This document shows, piece by piece, positions 7,707-14,185 of a stretch of 16,747 nt of DNA. Both the position numbers and the translations under genes were made by a program. The stretch covers positions 1 to 16,747 of the forward strand of contig CALFRR010000014.1 of the NCBI GenBank assembly GCA_937919435.1. Reading direction: 5' to 3'. A model generated the notes under the pieces. That model worked only from the letters and a program-made list of their open reading frames with translations. It had not been told where the DNA came from and did no database searches. The DNA is from an uncultured Alphaproteobacteria bacterium (GTDB lineage Bacteria; Pseudomonadota; Alphaproteobacteria; Rhizobiales; Ancalomicrobiaceae). Every line of letters starts with the position of its first letter. Position 1 is the first letter of the stretch.

Positions 7707-8588
7707 TTGCGCGTCGTCGACGACTTCGTCACCGAACCGGTCTTCGACCGGCTGATGCCGACCGAGATCCGCGCGCCCATCGTCTTCGACTCGCCCCACA
7801 GCGGCAGCGACTATCCCGCGTCCTTCCTCGCCGAGAGCCGGCTCGACGGGCTGACCATCCGGATGTCGGAAGACGCCCATGTCGACGCGCTGTTCGCGCC
7901 CTGCGTCGCGGCGGGCATGCCGATGCTGCGGGCCCGGTTTCCGCGGGCCTTCGTCGACGTCAATCGCGAACCCTACGAGCTCGATCCCCGGATGTTCGAA
8001 GGGCGTCTGCCGATCGACGCCAACACCCGCTCGCCGCGGGTCGTCTGCGGTCTCGGCACGATCCCCCGGCTGGTCTCGGAGACCGACGAGATCTATCGCC
8101 GCCGGATCCCGGTCGGCGAGGCGCTGACCCGGATCGATCGGATCTATCGACCCTATCACGCCGCCCTCGACGGACTGCTGGCGGAGGTCGACGCGCAGTT
8201 CGGCCGGGCGGTCCTGATCGATTGCCATTCGATGCCGACCGGCCCGCGCGGCGGGGCGGAAGCCGACATCGTGCTCGGCGACCGGCACGGTACCGCCTGT
8301 CATCCGGGGCTGACCGACGTCGTCTCCTCGATGTTCCGATCGGCCGGCTATCGGGTGGCCCGCAACCGGCCCTATGCCGGCGGCTTCATCACCGAGCGGC
8401 ACGGCCGGCCCTCGGTGGGGCGCCACGCGCTGCAGATCGAGATCGCCCGCGGGCTCTACATGAACGAACGGACGCTGGAGCCGACCGGCGGCTTCTCGGT
8501 GCTCGCCTGCGACATCGCGGCGATCATCGGCGAGCTCGCCCGCTCCTGGCACTTCCTGTTCACCGACGACGCGCTCGCGGCGGAGTGA
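7707..8588 (+). CDS. N-formylglutamate amidohydrolase family protein
   Basis: A 293-aa enzyme of the FGase family, which hydrolyses N-formyl-L-glutamate to formate and glutamate as in the HutG step of histidine degradation; related members act on other N-acyl amino acids. Motifs seen are SPHSG (residues 29-33), DVNRE (84-88) and IDCHSMP (171-177), which carry probable metal and catalytic residues. The start is a TTG at 7707, chosen because GGAGG lies at 7693-7697 with a 9-nt spacer and because it gives the usual family length; the open frame upstream to 7554 overlaps the promoter region and has no family similarity. No other hut gene is nearby, so a role in histidine degradation is not supported by context. 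It is divergent from cpdR. Two hairpins without T-tracts follow the stop (8593-8618 and 8619-8634). Confidence 0.88.
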   Translation: MRVVDDFVTEPVFDRLMPTEIRAPIVFDSPHSGSDYPASFLAESRLDGLTIRMSEDAHVDALFAPCVAAGMPMLRARFPRAFVDVNREPYELDPRMFEGRLPIDANTRSPRVVCGLGTIPRLVSETDEIYRRRIPVGEALTRIDRIYRPYHAALDGLLAEVDAQFGRAVLIDCHSMPTGPRGGAEADIVLGDRHGTACHPGLTDVVSSMFRSAGYRVARNRPYAGGFITERHGRPSVGRHALQIEIARGLYMNERTLEPTGGFSVLACDIAAIIGELARSWHFLFTDDALAAE

Positions 8589-8663
8589 CCGGGAGACCGG
8601 CCGCGACCAGGGGGTCTCGCGGAGGAGGCTCCGCGCCGGGTCGTGCCGTCTCGAGTGCACCGC
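8589..8663 (+). other. Hairpins after the amidohydrolase gene
   Basis: GAGACC/GGTCTC (8593-8598 and 8613-8618) and GCGGAG-GAGG-CTCCGC (8619-8634) can form hairpins just after the stop. There is no T-tract, so plus-strand transcripts may run on antisense into the small RNA gene. Confidence 0.35.
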
Positions 8664-8697
8664 AAAAGAAAGGGCCGCTCGCACGAGGCGGCGGCCC
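8664..8697 (-). terminator. Rho-independent terminator of the small RNA
   Basis: The stem GGGCCGC/GCGGCCC (8691-8697 with 8672-8678) has inner CTC/GAG pairing and is followed on the minus strand by TTTCTTTT (8671-8664). Stem and U-tract match a textbook intrinsic terminator on the minus strand only. Confidence 0.85.
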
Positions 8698-8766
8698 GAA
8701 GTGGTATCAGGGAGGAAACGCCCGAGAAGGGCGGTGACGGGGCGCAACGCCCGATCACCATGGGTC
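8664..8766 (-). ncRNA. Candidate trans-acting small RNA with anti-Shine-Dalgarno motif
   Basis: On the minus strand a promoter, a structured 100-nt segment and an intrinsic terminator lie in tandem in an intergenic gap. Hairpin 1 (8733-8759) closes with GGTGA/TCACC and an inner GGGCG/CGCCC. Hairpin 2 (8720-8732, or 8719-8733) is GCCC/GGGC around a 5-nt loop. A single-stranded linker (8698-8719) contains TTTCCTCCC, complementary to a strong Shine-Dalgarno sequence. Hairpin 3 is the terminator (8672-8697) followed by TTTCTTTT. This layout resembles rhizobial alpha-r type and Rhodobacter cuckoo-type small RNAs, which use CCUCC-like motifs to block ribosome binding. I cannot assign it to a named family. 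An ATG inside (8762-8760) has no ribosome binding site, and its frame runs through the terminator, so a coding role is unlikely. Confidence 0.72.
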
Positions 8767-8770
8767 TCAA

Positions 8771-8798
8771 CTTATATTGCGCTGCACAAGGCGTCAAG
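8771..8798 (-). promoter_or_regulatory. Promoter of the small RNA
   Basis: On the minus strand CTTGAC (8793-8798) is 16 bp from TATAAG (8771-8776). The -35 matches the alphaproteobacterial CTTGAC form exactly. A run of seven A (8821-8827 on the minus strand) lies about 23 bp upstream of the -35, where a distal UP element could sit. Transcription would start near 8765-8766. Confidence 0.65.
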
Positions 8799-8893
8799 AC
8801 CGATTCGTGTGTGAGCTACGTTTTTTTGCTGATCCCGTTTTCCGAGCCATGCGGTTTCCAGGGGAGGGCCGGTCCGAGCGAAGCGGTTCCTCG

Positions 8894-9946
8894 TCAGGCG
8901 GGGGCGATCCAGTCGACCCGGCGGCCGTACCAGTCGGCGCGGCCGAGCGTGTGGGTGGTGCCGTCCGGCCAGAGCGTGAGCCGGACCTCGGCCGGCGCGC
9001 CGATCGACGGGCGTTCCATCGACAGGCGGGCGAGCGGTAGGTCGCGGGTCGCGCCGCGGCCGGCGGTCGCGAAGAGCTCGTCGAGCCGGATGCGGGTGGT
9101 CTCGTCGAGGAACGGCGCCAGCGACGACTGGAAGACGAGGCGGGTGGTGCCGGGCGCCTGCGGGCGGGCGAAGCGTGCCGCGAGCCAATCGGCGGCATCG
9201 GCCCGTTCGATCCGCAGGCCGAGGCGGCGGACCATCGCGAGGGCGTCGTCGGTGCGGTCGAGGTCGGCCTCGCAGTCCGGCCAGACCCAGGCGCGCAACC
9301 GCTCGCAGTCCTCGCGGTCGCGGGCGTCGAGAGGGACGCGGTCGCAGCCGGCCCGTTCGATCACGCGGAGCGGGGCGTCGAGCGGCGGCAGCGTGCCGCG
9401 CCAGTCGGAGGCGATGCGGACGGGTGCCGCCGGCTCGCCCCAACCGTGCGCGCCGAGATCGTAGCCCCAGCGGTCGAAGCAGAGGTTGAGGCCGGCGCTG
9501 GCGCCGATCTCCAGCAGTTCGAACGGCTGGCCGAAGCGGGCCGCGATCCAGAGCGCACCGCCGAGCAGCACGGCGGAGCGGCCGACCTGGTTGGTCTGCG
9601 GCGGGTCGTCGATCCACAGGGCGAGGCGGTCGTCGAAGCGGGGCACGACGTCGCCGAGGACGCCGGCGAGGCGGATGTCGAAGACCCGGTGTGGCGGCCA
9701 GACGTCGGCGAGTTCGGGGGCGTCGCCGGAGCGGGCGAGGGCGTTCAGCGCGCAGCAGGCCCGCAGCGCCACCGCGTCGCGGTCGGGATCGCCCTGCCAG
9801 CGGAAGATGCGTCGGCCGAACCGGGTGGTGCGGTCGAGATCGTGGACGATGCGGTCGCACAGGCCGGCGGCGAAGCTCGAGCCGACCTGACGGCAGCTGG
9901 AGGCCTGGCTGGTGAAGTTGGTGACGATGTCCCGGGGAGTGGTCAT
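8894..9946 (-). CDS. DUF2332 domain-containing protein
   Basis: A 350-aa protein I place in the DUF2332 family, which has no established function. It starts MTTPRDIVTNFTSQASSCRQ and carries the family's central segment ELLEIGASAGLNLCFDRWGY at about 143-162. The glycine-containing EIGASAGLN resembles motif I of SAM-dependent methyltransferases, so a methyltransferase-like fold is possible but unproven. A conserved-looking late segment reads TTRLVFQSSLAPFLDETTR. No signal peptide or membrane helix is seen, so it is probably cytoplasmic. The ATG at 9946 has GAGAGG 7 nt upstream; the frame is open to 10228, but that extension is low-complexity and unsupported. It is divergent from hisN with a 341-bp gap and is not obviously in an operon. 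Confidence 0.87.
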   Translation of the reverse strand: MTTPRDIVTNFTSQASSCRQVGSSFAAGLCDRIVHDLDRTTRFGRRIFRWQGDPDRDAVALRACCALNALARSGDAPELADVWPPHRVFDIRLAGVLGDVVPRFDDRLALWIDDPPQTNQVGRSAVLLGGALWIAARFGQPFELLEIGASAGLNLCFDRWGYDLGAHGWGEPAAPVRIASDWRGTLPPLDAPLRVIERAGCDRVPLDARDREDCERLRAWVWPDCEADLDRTDDALAMVRRLGLRIERADAADWLAARFARPQAPGTTRLVFQSSLAPFLDETTRIRLDELFATAGRGATRDLPLARLSMERPSIGAPAEVRLTLWPDGTTHTLGRADWYGRRVDWIAPA

Positions 9947-10287
9947 GACGTGCCTCTCGGGCGACCACGGTCGACGCCGTGCGGCGTCGGCGGGAGAACG
10001 TGCCGGAGCCGCGCGAGCGGCGGCACGGGTCCGAGTGGCTCGCCCGGCGGGACGGGGGACCGGATCCGCGGGCGATCTTCCTCTCGGACCCGGGCAAAGC
10101 CGCGACGGTGAAGGGCATCTATTCGATTTGAGCGCGAGCCGCGACAATCCGCCGCATCTGCGGCTCGGTCGTGCGCCGACCGGTCGGCGGTCGTGTTCGC
10201 GGTGGACAGGGGCGGTTCGGACTTGCAACCTCGGCGGCGACGACTCATGCCTCGTCGCCAGACGTCCCCGAGCCGGAGTGATCCGCC
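9947..10287. other. Divergent intergenic region between DUF2332 gene and hisN
   Basis: No gene is evident. It holds two dyads: GCCGCA-TC-TGCGGC (10151-10164) and a perfect 16-bp palindrome (10174-10189, CGCCGACCGGTCGGCG). They are 9 bp apart and about 100 bp upstream of hisN. Promoters are not clear on either strand. Confidence 0.35.
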
Positions 10288-11100
10288 ATGACCGAGACCC
10301 GCCCGAACGATGCCGCCAGCGGCGACGACCTCGTCGCCTTCCTCGACCGACTGGCGGAGGTCTCGGGCAAGGCGATCCTGCCGCATTTCCGGTCGAAGCT
10401 GGCGGTCGAGAACAAGCATTCCGACGGGACCTTCGATCCGGTCACCGTCGCCGACCGGGCGGCGGAAGCGGCGATGCGGGCGCTGATCGGCGAAGTGCGG
10501 CCACAGGACGGCATCCTCGGCGAGGAGTACGGACGCGAGCGGGTCGATGCCGAACACGTCTGGGTGCTCGATCCGATCGACGGCACCCGTGCCTTCATCT
10601 CCGGTCTGCCGGTGTGGGGCACGCTGATCGGGCTCGAGCACCACGGCCGGCCGGTCCTCGGGGCGATGAACCAGCCGTTCACCGGCGAGCGCTTCGCCGG
10701 CGACGGGAAACGGGCCTGGTATCGCGGGCCGGACGGGGCGCACGCGCTCTCCACCCGGCGCTGCGACCGGATCGAAGAGGCGGTGTTGTTCACCACCACG
10801 CCGGCGCTGTTCGGCGCCGAGGAGCGGGCGGCCTACGACCGGGTCGAATCACGGGTCCGGCTGGCGCGCTACGGGGTCGATTGCTACGCCTACTGCATGG
10901 TCGCCGCCGGCTTCGTCGACCTGGTGATCGAGGCCGGGTTGCAGCCCTACGACATCGTCGCGCTGATCCCGGTGATCGAGGGGGCCGGCGGGGTCGTCAC
11001 CTCCTGGACCGGCGGCAGCGCCGCCGACGGCGGCCGAGTGGTCGCCTCCGGCGATCCGCGGCTCCACGAGACCGTGCTCCGCCTCCTCGCCGCCGGCTGA
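10288..11100 (+). CDS. hisN: Histidinol-phosphatase, inositol monophosphatase family (HisN)
   Basis: A 270-aa phosphatase of the IMPase superfamily, probably histidinol-phosphate phosphatase (EC 3.1.3.15), the penultimate step of histidine synthesis in many Alphaproteobacteria. Metal-binding motifs are in the family order: the Asp at 56 (VTVADRAAE), GEE at 78-80, DPIDGT at 95-100, and YDIVALIPVIEGAGG at 221-235 in place of the general WDxAA motif. That last motif and the segment RAFISGLPVWGTLI are typical of HisN rather than of SuhB or CysQ. The ATG at 10288 has GGAG 9 nt upstream. A nearby N-formylglutamate amidohydrolase-like gene is consistent with gene order I recall from other Hyphomicrobiales. 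Its 3' end is overlapped on the opposite strand by the alpha/beta hydrolase frame. Confidence 0.9.
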   Translation: MTETRPNDAASGDDLVAFLDRLAEVSGKAILPHFRSKLAVENKHSDGTFDPVTVADRAAEAAMRALIGEVRPQDGILGEEYGRERVDAEHVWVLDPIDGTRAFISGLPVWGTLIGLEHHGRPVLGAMNQPFTGERFAGDGKRAWYRGPDGAHALSTRRCDRIEEAVLFTTTPALFGAEERAAYDRVESRVRLARYGVDCYAYCMVAAGFVDLVIEAGLQPYDIVALIPVIEGAGGVVTSWTGGSAADGGRVVASGDPRLHETVLRLLAAG

Positions 11101-12174
11101 GGCGACGACCGCGGCGTCCGCCGCGGTGATGACCGCCGACGCTTCCGCCGGGGCCGGCGCGACCGGCGCGAGGGCCTCCGGCTCGTCCGGGACGGGCTCG
11201 GATCCCGCCGTCGAGATCGCGTGCGGCCGGCCGGGGACGAAGGCGTCGAAGGCCGCCCAGAACGGTTCGCGGTAGCGGTCGCGCTCGGAGAGCAGTTCGT
11301 GGCGGGCCCCGGGGATCACCAGATGATCGGTGAAGCGGGTCGAGGCCGAGAAGTGCTCGATCGCCCGGTTCGACACCACCCGGTCGGCGCCGGCGATCAC
11401 CAGCAGGGTCGGCAGGCGCCAGTCGGTGAGCGCCGCTTCGGCGAAGGCGCGCTCGAAGGCGGCGAAGGCCGCGGCCACCCAGCCGATGGTCGGCGAACCG
11501 ACCACCAGCGGAGGGAAGCGCCACGCCAGATCGGCGGCGAGGGCGTGCCGGCGCGGATCGGAGGTCAGCCGGGCGAGCGACGTCGGTTTGGTGTGGACGG
11601 CGGTGGCACCGCCGCCGGGGATCCAGGCGCGGCCGAAGCCGAGGCCGTGGAGGGTGCGGACCAGGACGCGGATCGCCGCCACCGGCAGGCCGTGGTCGCC
11701 GAGACCGAGGAAGGGGGCGGCGAAGACGGCCCGCGAGAAACGGTCGCGCAGCCGCTTCTCGGCTTCGATGGCGACGAGGCCGCCGGTCGAATGGGCGAGG
11801 ATGAACCAGGGTTTCGGCAGATCCGGCATCACCCGGTCGACGATCGCGTCGAGATCGCGGCCGTAACGGCGGAAGTCGGAGACGTGGCCCTTGCGCGGGT
11901 GGCCGGCGAGGCGCTGCGACCCGCCCTGGCCGCGCCAGTCGAAGGCGACGACGTCGAAGCCGCGGGCCTGGAGGTCGCGGATCGTCTCGAACCAGCGTTC
12001 GACGAACTCGCCGCGCCCCTGCAACAGAAGGACGGTGCCGAGGACGTGCGGCCGGCCGCAGCGGAAGGTGGCGAAGCGCAGACCCACCCCGTCGGCGGCG
12101 GTGATCACGCCGCAGGCGGCACCCGGCGGGATCGGGCTCTCCGGGTGGTCGAACAGTCGGTCGACGACCTGCAT
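10849..12174 (-). CDS. Alpha/beta hydrolase (lysophospholipase/monoacylglycerol lipase type) with unusual C-terminal tail
   Basis: A 441-aa protein. Its residues 1 to about 315 form a complete serine hydrolase of the PldB-like Hydrolase_4 group. The oxyanion strand is LLLQGRGEF (49-57), the nucleophile Ser129 lies in AHSTGG, Asp264 in VIAGADRVVSN, and His292 in PGARHELLSERD. Homologues normally end near AFDAFVPG (about 308-315). Here the frame continues for about 126 more residues rich in Ala, Pro, Gly and Asp. From about residue 359 this tail lies antisense to hisN. No minus-strand stop exists in any frame between 11101 and 11220, so read-through is not an artefact of one frameshift. The ATG at 12174 has GGAGG 10 nt upstream. 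Substrate probably a lipid ester or lysophospholipid (family inference). Confidence 0.85.
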   Translation of the reverse strand: MQVVDRLFDHPESPIPPGAACGVITAADGVGLRFATFRCGRPHVLGTVLLLQGRGEFVERWFETIRDLQARGFDVVAFDWRGQGGSQRLAGHPRKGHVSDFRRYGRDLDAIVDRVMPDLPKPWFILAHSTGGLVAIEAEKRLRDRFSRAVFAAPFLGLGDHGLPVAAIRVLVRTLHGLGFGRAWIPGGGATAVHTKPTSLARLTSDPRRHALAADLAWRFPPLVVGSPTIGWVAAAFAAFERAFAEAALTDWRLPTLLVIAGADRVVSNRAIEHFSASTRFTDHLVIPGARHELLSERDRYREPFWAAFDAFVPGRPHAISTAGSEPVPDEPEALAPVAPAPAEASAVITAADAAVVASAGGEEAEHGLVEPRIAGGDHSAAVGGAAAGPGGDDPAGPLDHRDQRDDVVGLQPGLDHQVDEAGGDHAVGVAIDPVARQPDP

Positions 12175-12248
12175 CGCGTCTCGGCCTCCAACGGCGATCG
12201 GGCGCGGCGAATCGAAGGAGCCTCCGGGCGGCGCACCGAGCCTCGTCG

Positions 12249-12277
12249 CTGATAGCGCGGCCCGGCGGGGGCGACAA
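12249..12277 (-). promoter_or_regulatory. Probable sigma70 promoter of the alpha/beta hydrolase gene
   Basis: On the minus strand TTGTCG (12272-12277) and TATCAG (12249-12254) have a 17-bp spacer, putting the transcription start near 12243 with a leader of about 70 nt. It is divergent from the hsp20 heat-shock promoter. Confidence 0.5.
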
Positions 12278-12345
12278 CCGATGCCGTGTCGCGCGGCGGC
12301 GAACGGCCGGCCGGTACGAAGGTCGCGAAATTCGATGTCGACCCT

Positions 12346-12374
12346 CTTGAAAGACCTGATTCAGGCTCCCAGAT
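12346..12374 (+). promoter_or_regulatory. RpoH (sigma32)-type heat-shock promoter of hsp20
   Basis: CTTGAAA (12346-12352) and CCCAGAT (12368-12374), 15 bp apart, match the classical sigma32 pattern CTTGAAA-N13-15-CCCATNT closely. The start would be near 12380, leaving a leader of about 138 nt before hsp20. Confidence 0.8.
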
Positions 12375-12380
12375 GATTTT

Positions 12381-12521
12381 CCGTGGACGCCGAACGGGTC
12401 CACACGGCGACCGCATCGCCAGCTCCAGGTTCCGATGCGCCACGACGGGTGTCGGGAGAGATGGCGAAAGCATGCGGTGGTCGAAACCCTGTCGCTCGTC
12501 TCCATGGAGGACATGACCATG
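12381..12521 (+). promoter_or_regulatory. Probable ROSE-type RNA thermometer in the hsp20 leader
   Basis: The terminal hairpin pairs TGTC-G-CT (12490-12496) with AGGACA (12508-12513): six base pairs with one bulged G, sequestering the AGGA of the ribosome binding site. TCGCT fits the conserved UYGCU of ROSE elements, which pairs with AGGA around that unpaired G. Upstream hairpins include GTGGAC/GTCCAC (12383-12403) at the predicted 5' end and GGCGA/TCGCC (12406-12420). The position before an alphaproteobacterial hsp20, the leader length and the multi-hairpin layout all fit. Melting at heat shock would expose the ribosome binding site. Confidence 0.75.
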
Positions 12522-12989
12522 CGTATCGATTTCTCTCCGCTCTATCGTTCCACCGTCGGTTTCGATCGGCTCTTCTCGCTGATGGACGGACTCGGCGCGG
12601 GCGAAGCCGCGCAGCCGACCTATCCGCCCTACAACATCGAGCGGACCGCGGAGAACGCCTATCGGATCACCATGGCGGTCGCCGGATTCGGCTCCGACGA
12701 GCTCGGCATCGAGCTGAAGGAGAACACCCTGACGGTGAAGGGCGAGAAGACGGTCGCCGACGAGAAGCACGACGTGCTCTATCGCGGCATCGCCTCGCGC
12801 AGCTTCGAACGGCGCTTCCAGCTCGCCGACCACATGCAGGTCGAGGGTGCGGCGCTGGAGAACGGCCTGCTGCACATCGATCTGGCGCGTCGGGTTCCCG
12901 AGGAGCTGAAGCCGCGTCGCATCCCGATCGCGCAAGCCACTTCCGCGGCTCGTCTCGCCGGCTCCTCGGAGATCGGCGCCGCCGCCTGA
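12519..12989 (+). CDS. Small heat-shock protein, Hsp20/alpha-crystallin family
   Basis: A 156-aa ATP-independent holdase chaperone of the IbpA-like rhizobial class. It opens MRIDFSPLYRSTVGFDRLF, the usual N-terminus. The alpha-crystallin domain spans about 37-130 (YPPYNIERTAENAYRITMAV at its start, ENGLLHIDLARRVPEE at its end), and the C-terminal IXI motif needed for oligomer assembly is IPI at 135-137. The ATG at 12519 is chosen over the ATG at 12513 because GGAGG at 12506-12510 leaves an 8-nt spacer for the former and only 2 nt for the latter. Expression is probably controlled twice: transcriptionally by RpoH and translationally by a ROSE-type thermometer. A terminator follows about 100 bp downstream, so it is probably monocistronic. 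Confidence 0.95.
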   Translation: MRIDFSPLYRSTVGFDRLFSLMDGLGAGEAAQPTYPPYNIERTAENAYRITMAVAGFGSDELGIELKENTLTVKGEKTVADEKHDVLYRGIASRSFERRFQLADHMQVEGAALENGLLHIDLARRVPEELKPRRIPIAQATSAARLAGSSEIGAAA

Positions 12990-13001
12990 CGCCACCGCTT
13001 C

Positions 13002-13044
13002 CCGCCGGCCCCAAGGCCCCCCCGCTTCGACAGGGGGCCGGCGG
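13002..13044 (+). terminator. Strong hairpin downstream of hsp20
   Basis: CCGCCGGCCCC (13002-13012) and GGGGCCGGCGG (13034-13044) form a perfect 11-bp stem. No T-tract follows, so it may protect the 3' end or pause polymerase rather than terminate by itself. A competing shorter stem GGCCCCC/GGGGGCC exists inside. Confidence 0.45.
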
Positions 13045-13082
13045 ATGCCGCCGATCACAGACCCCCCGATCGGCCGCTCGGA

Positions 13083-13126
13083 ACCGCCTCGTGGCGTCGC
13101 AGGACGTCGCGGGGCGGTCTTCTTTT
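13083..13126 (+). terminator. Rho-independent terminator of hsp20
   Basis: ACCGCCTCG (13083-13091) pairs with CGCGGGGCGGT (13108-13118, nine pairs including one U-G wobble), followed by CTTCTTTT (13119-13126). It lies about 95 bp past the hsp20 stop and before the Dabb gene. Confidence 0.7.
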
Positions 13127-13213
13127 CCGGGCTCGGGACGTGCTAGTGGTTCGCACGAGGTCCGCCGACGCGGGCCGGCCCGTGGTTCGGGTGGTTCCAT
13201 TCCGAGGTGACCG

Positions 13214-13501
13214 GTGATTCGCCACGTCGTTCTGTTTTCCGTCGCCCGTGAGGACGACCGCGCCGCGGTCGAAGCCGGCCTGAAGCTGCTCGAGGCCAAT
13301 CCGCACGCGCTGCGGCTCGCCGTCCGACCGAACATCCGACGCGACACCTGGTCGTCGGAGATCGACTTCGTGGTCTACGGCGAGTTCGCCGACGAGGCGG
13401 CGCTCGCCGCCTACAAGGCGCATCCGACCTATGCCGCCTCGATCGCCGCGGTGAAGCCGCTGCGCGACGTCCGGATCGCCGCCGACTTCCAACTCGACTA
13501 G
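13214..13501 (+). CDS. Dabb (stress-responsive alpha/beta-barrel) domain protein
   Basis: A 95-aa single-domain protein beginning MIRHVVLFSVAREDD, the common first strand of the Dabb family, with a later VVYGEFADEAALAAYKAHPTY segment, also typical. These dimeric ferredoxin-like barrels include plant stress proteins and a few cyclases; bacterial members mostly have no known role. The start is a GTG at 13214 with GAGG 6 nt upstream; there is no in-frame ATG alternative near the N-terminus. It is convergent with the flavin reductase gene, 13 bp between stops, with no clear terminator between. Confidence 0.88.
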   Translation: MIRHVVLFSVAREDDRAAVEAGLKLLEANPHALRLAVRPNIRRDTWSSEIDFVVYGEFADEAALAAYKAHPTYAASIAAVKPLRDVRIAADFQLD

Positions 13502-13514
13502 AGACCGCGCCCGG

Positions 13515-14078
13515 TCAGAGCAGCATCTCCGGCCGGAACAGCGCCCGTCGGTCGATCGGCGCGCCGGAGCGCACGAAGATGCCGTCGCCGGTGTAGTGCA
13601 GCGTCTCGGGATGGCGCGGATGCGGCGCGACATGGGCGCGGACGCATTCGAAGACGAAGAAGTTCAGCCGGTCGACCAGCGCGTCGTCGTGGAGCCGGCA
13701 TTCGAAGGCGGCGTGCGCGGCCCGCAGGATCGGCGCGGCGACTTCGCTCGCCGCTTCGGTGGCGAGATCGAAGGCGGCGAACTTGTCGGTCTCGGCGCCG
13801 CTCGCGTTGCCGATGCCGACCACCGTGTCGACCAGATCGGCGGTCGGCAGGTTGATCACGCATTCGCGGCTCTCGCGGATCATGTGGAAGCTGTGGTTGC
13901 CGGCGGAGATCATCAGCCCGACCAGCGACGGCGTGAACTCCAGCACGGTGTGCCAGCCGAGCGTCATCACGTTCGAGCGGCCGCGCCAGTGCGACGTGAC
14001 CAGCACGATCGGACCGGGCTCCAGATAACGCCGGATCCGGCTCACGGGAAAATCGATCTTCTTGGGAAACCGGGCCAT
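13515..14078 (-). CDS. Flavin reductase family protein (FMN-binding split barrel)
   Basis: A 187-aa protein of the flavin reductase-like family, which binds FMN and typically supplies reduced flavin to a partner enzyme or serves as a flavoprotein of unknown substrate. Family features are PGPIVLVTSHWRGRSNVMTL near residue 21, the segment LVGLMISAGNHSFHMIRESR, and ECVINLPTADLVDTV near 72. The ATG at 14078 has GAGGAGG 5 nt upstream; a longer open frame runs to 15251 but is antisense-like overlap with the next gene. It lies 107 bp downstream of the threonine aldolase-like gene in the same direction and may be cotranscribed. No obvious partner oxygenase is present nearby. Confidence 0.9.
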   Translation of the reverse strand: MARFPKKIDFPVSRIRRYLEPGPIVLVTSHWRGRSNVMTLGWHTVLEFTPSLVGLMISAGNHSFHMIRESRECVINLPTADLVDTVVGIGNASGAETDKFAAFDLATEAASEVAAPILRAAHAAFECRLHDDALVDRLNFFVFECVRAHVAPHPRHPETLHYTGDGIFVRSGAPIDRRALFRPEMLL

Positions 14079-14185
14079 CGCAGCCTCCTCGATCCCGCCG
14101 ACGGTCGGCGGGCGTGGCGACGATGGACCCGGCTCGAGGCGGGTTCGCGGCGGCGGATCGGCCGGAGGCGCGGTGCGACGTCGCG

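Noticed and set aside
8456..8797. Short minus-strand frame covering the small RNA, considered as a leader peptide
   Set aside because: No ribosome binding site before its ATGs, no run of regulatory codons, and the frame runs straight through the terminator hairpin into the end of the amidohydrolase gene.
8813..8827. Run of seven T on the plus strand considered as a terminator for the amidohydrolase gene
   Set aside because: There is no stable stem directly before it; on the opposite strand it fits better as an A-tract upstream of the small RNA promoter.
8772..10118. Long Arg/Pro-rich minus-strand frame over the DUF2332 gene
   Set aside because: Alternate frame of the DUF2332 gene; the other frame has the conserved family motifs and a ribosome binding site.
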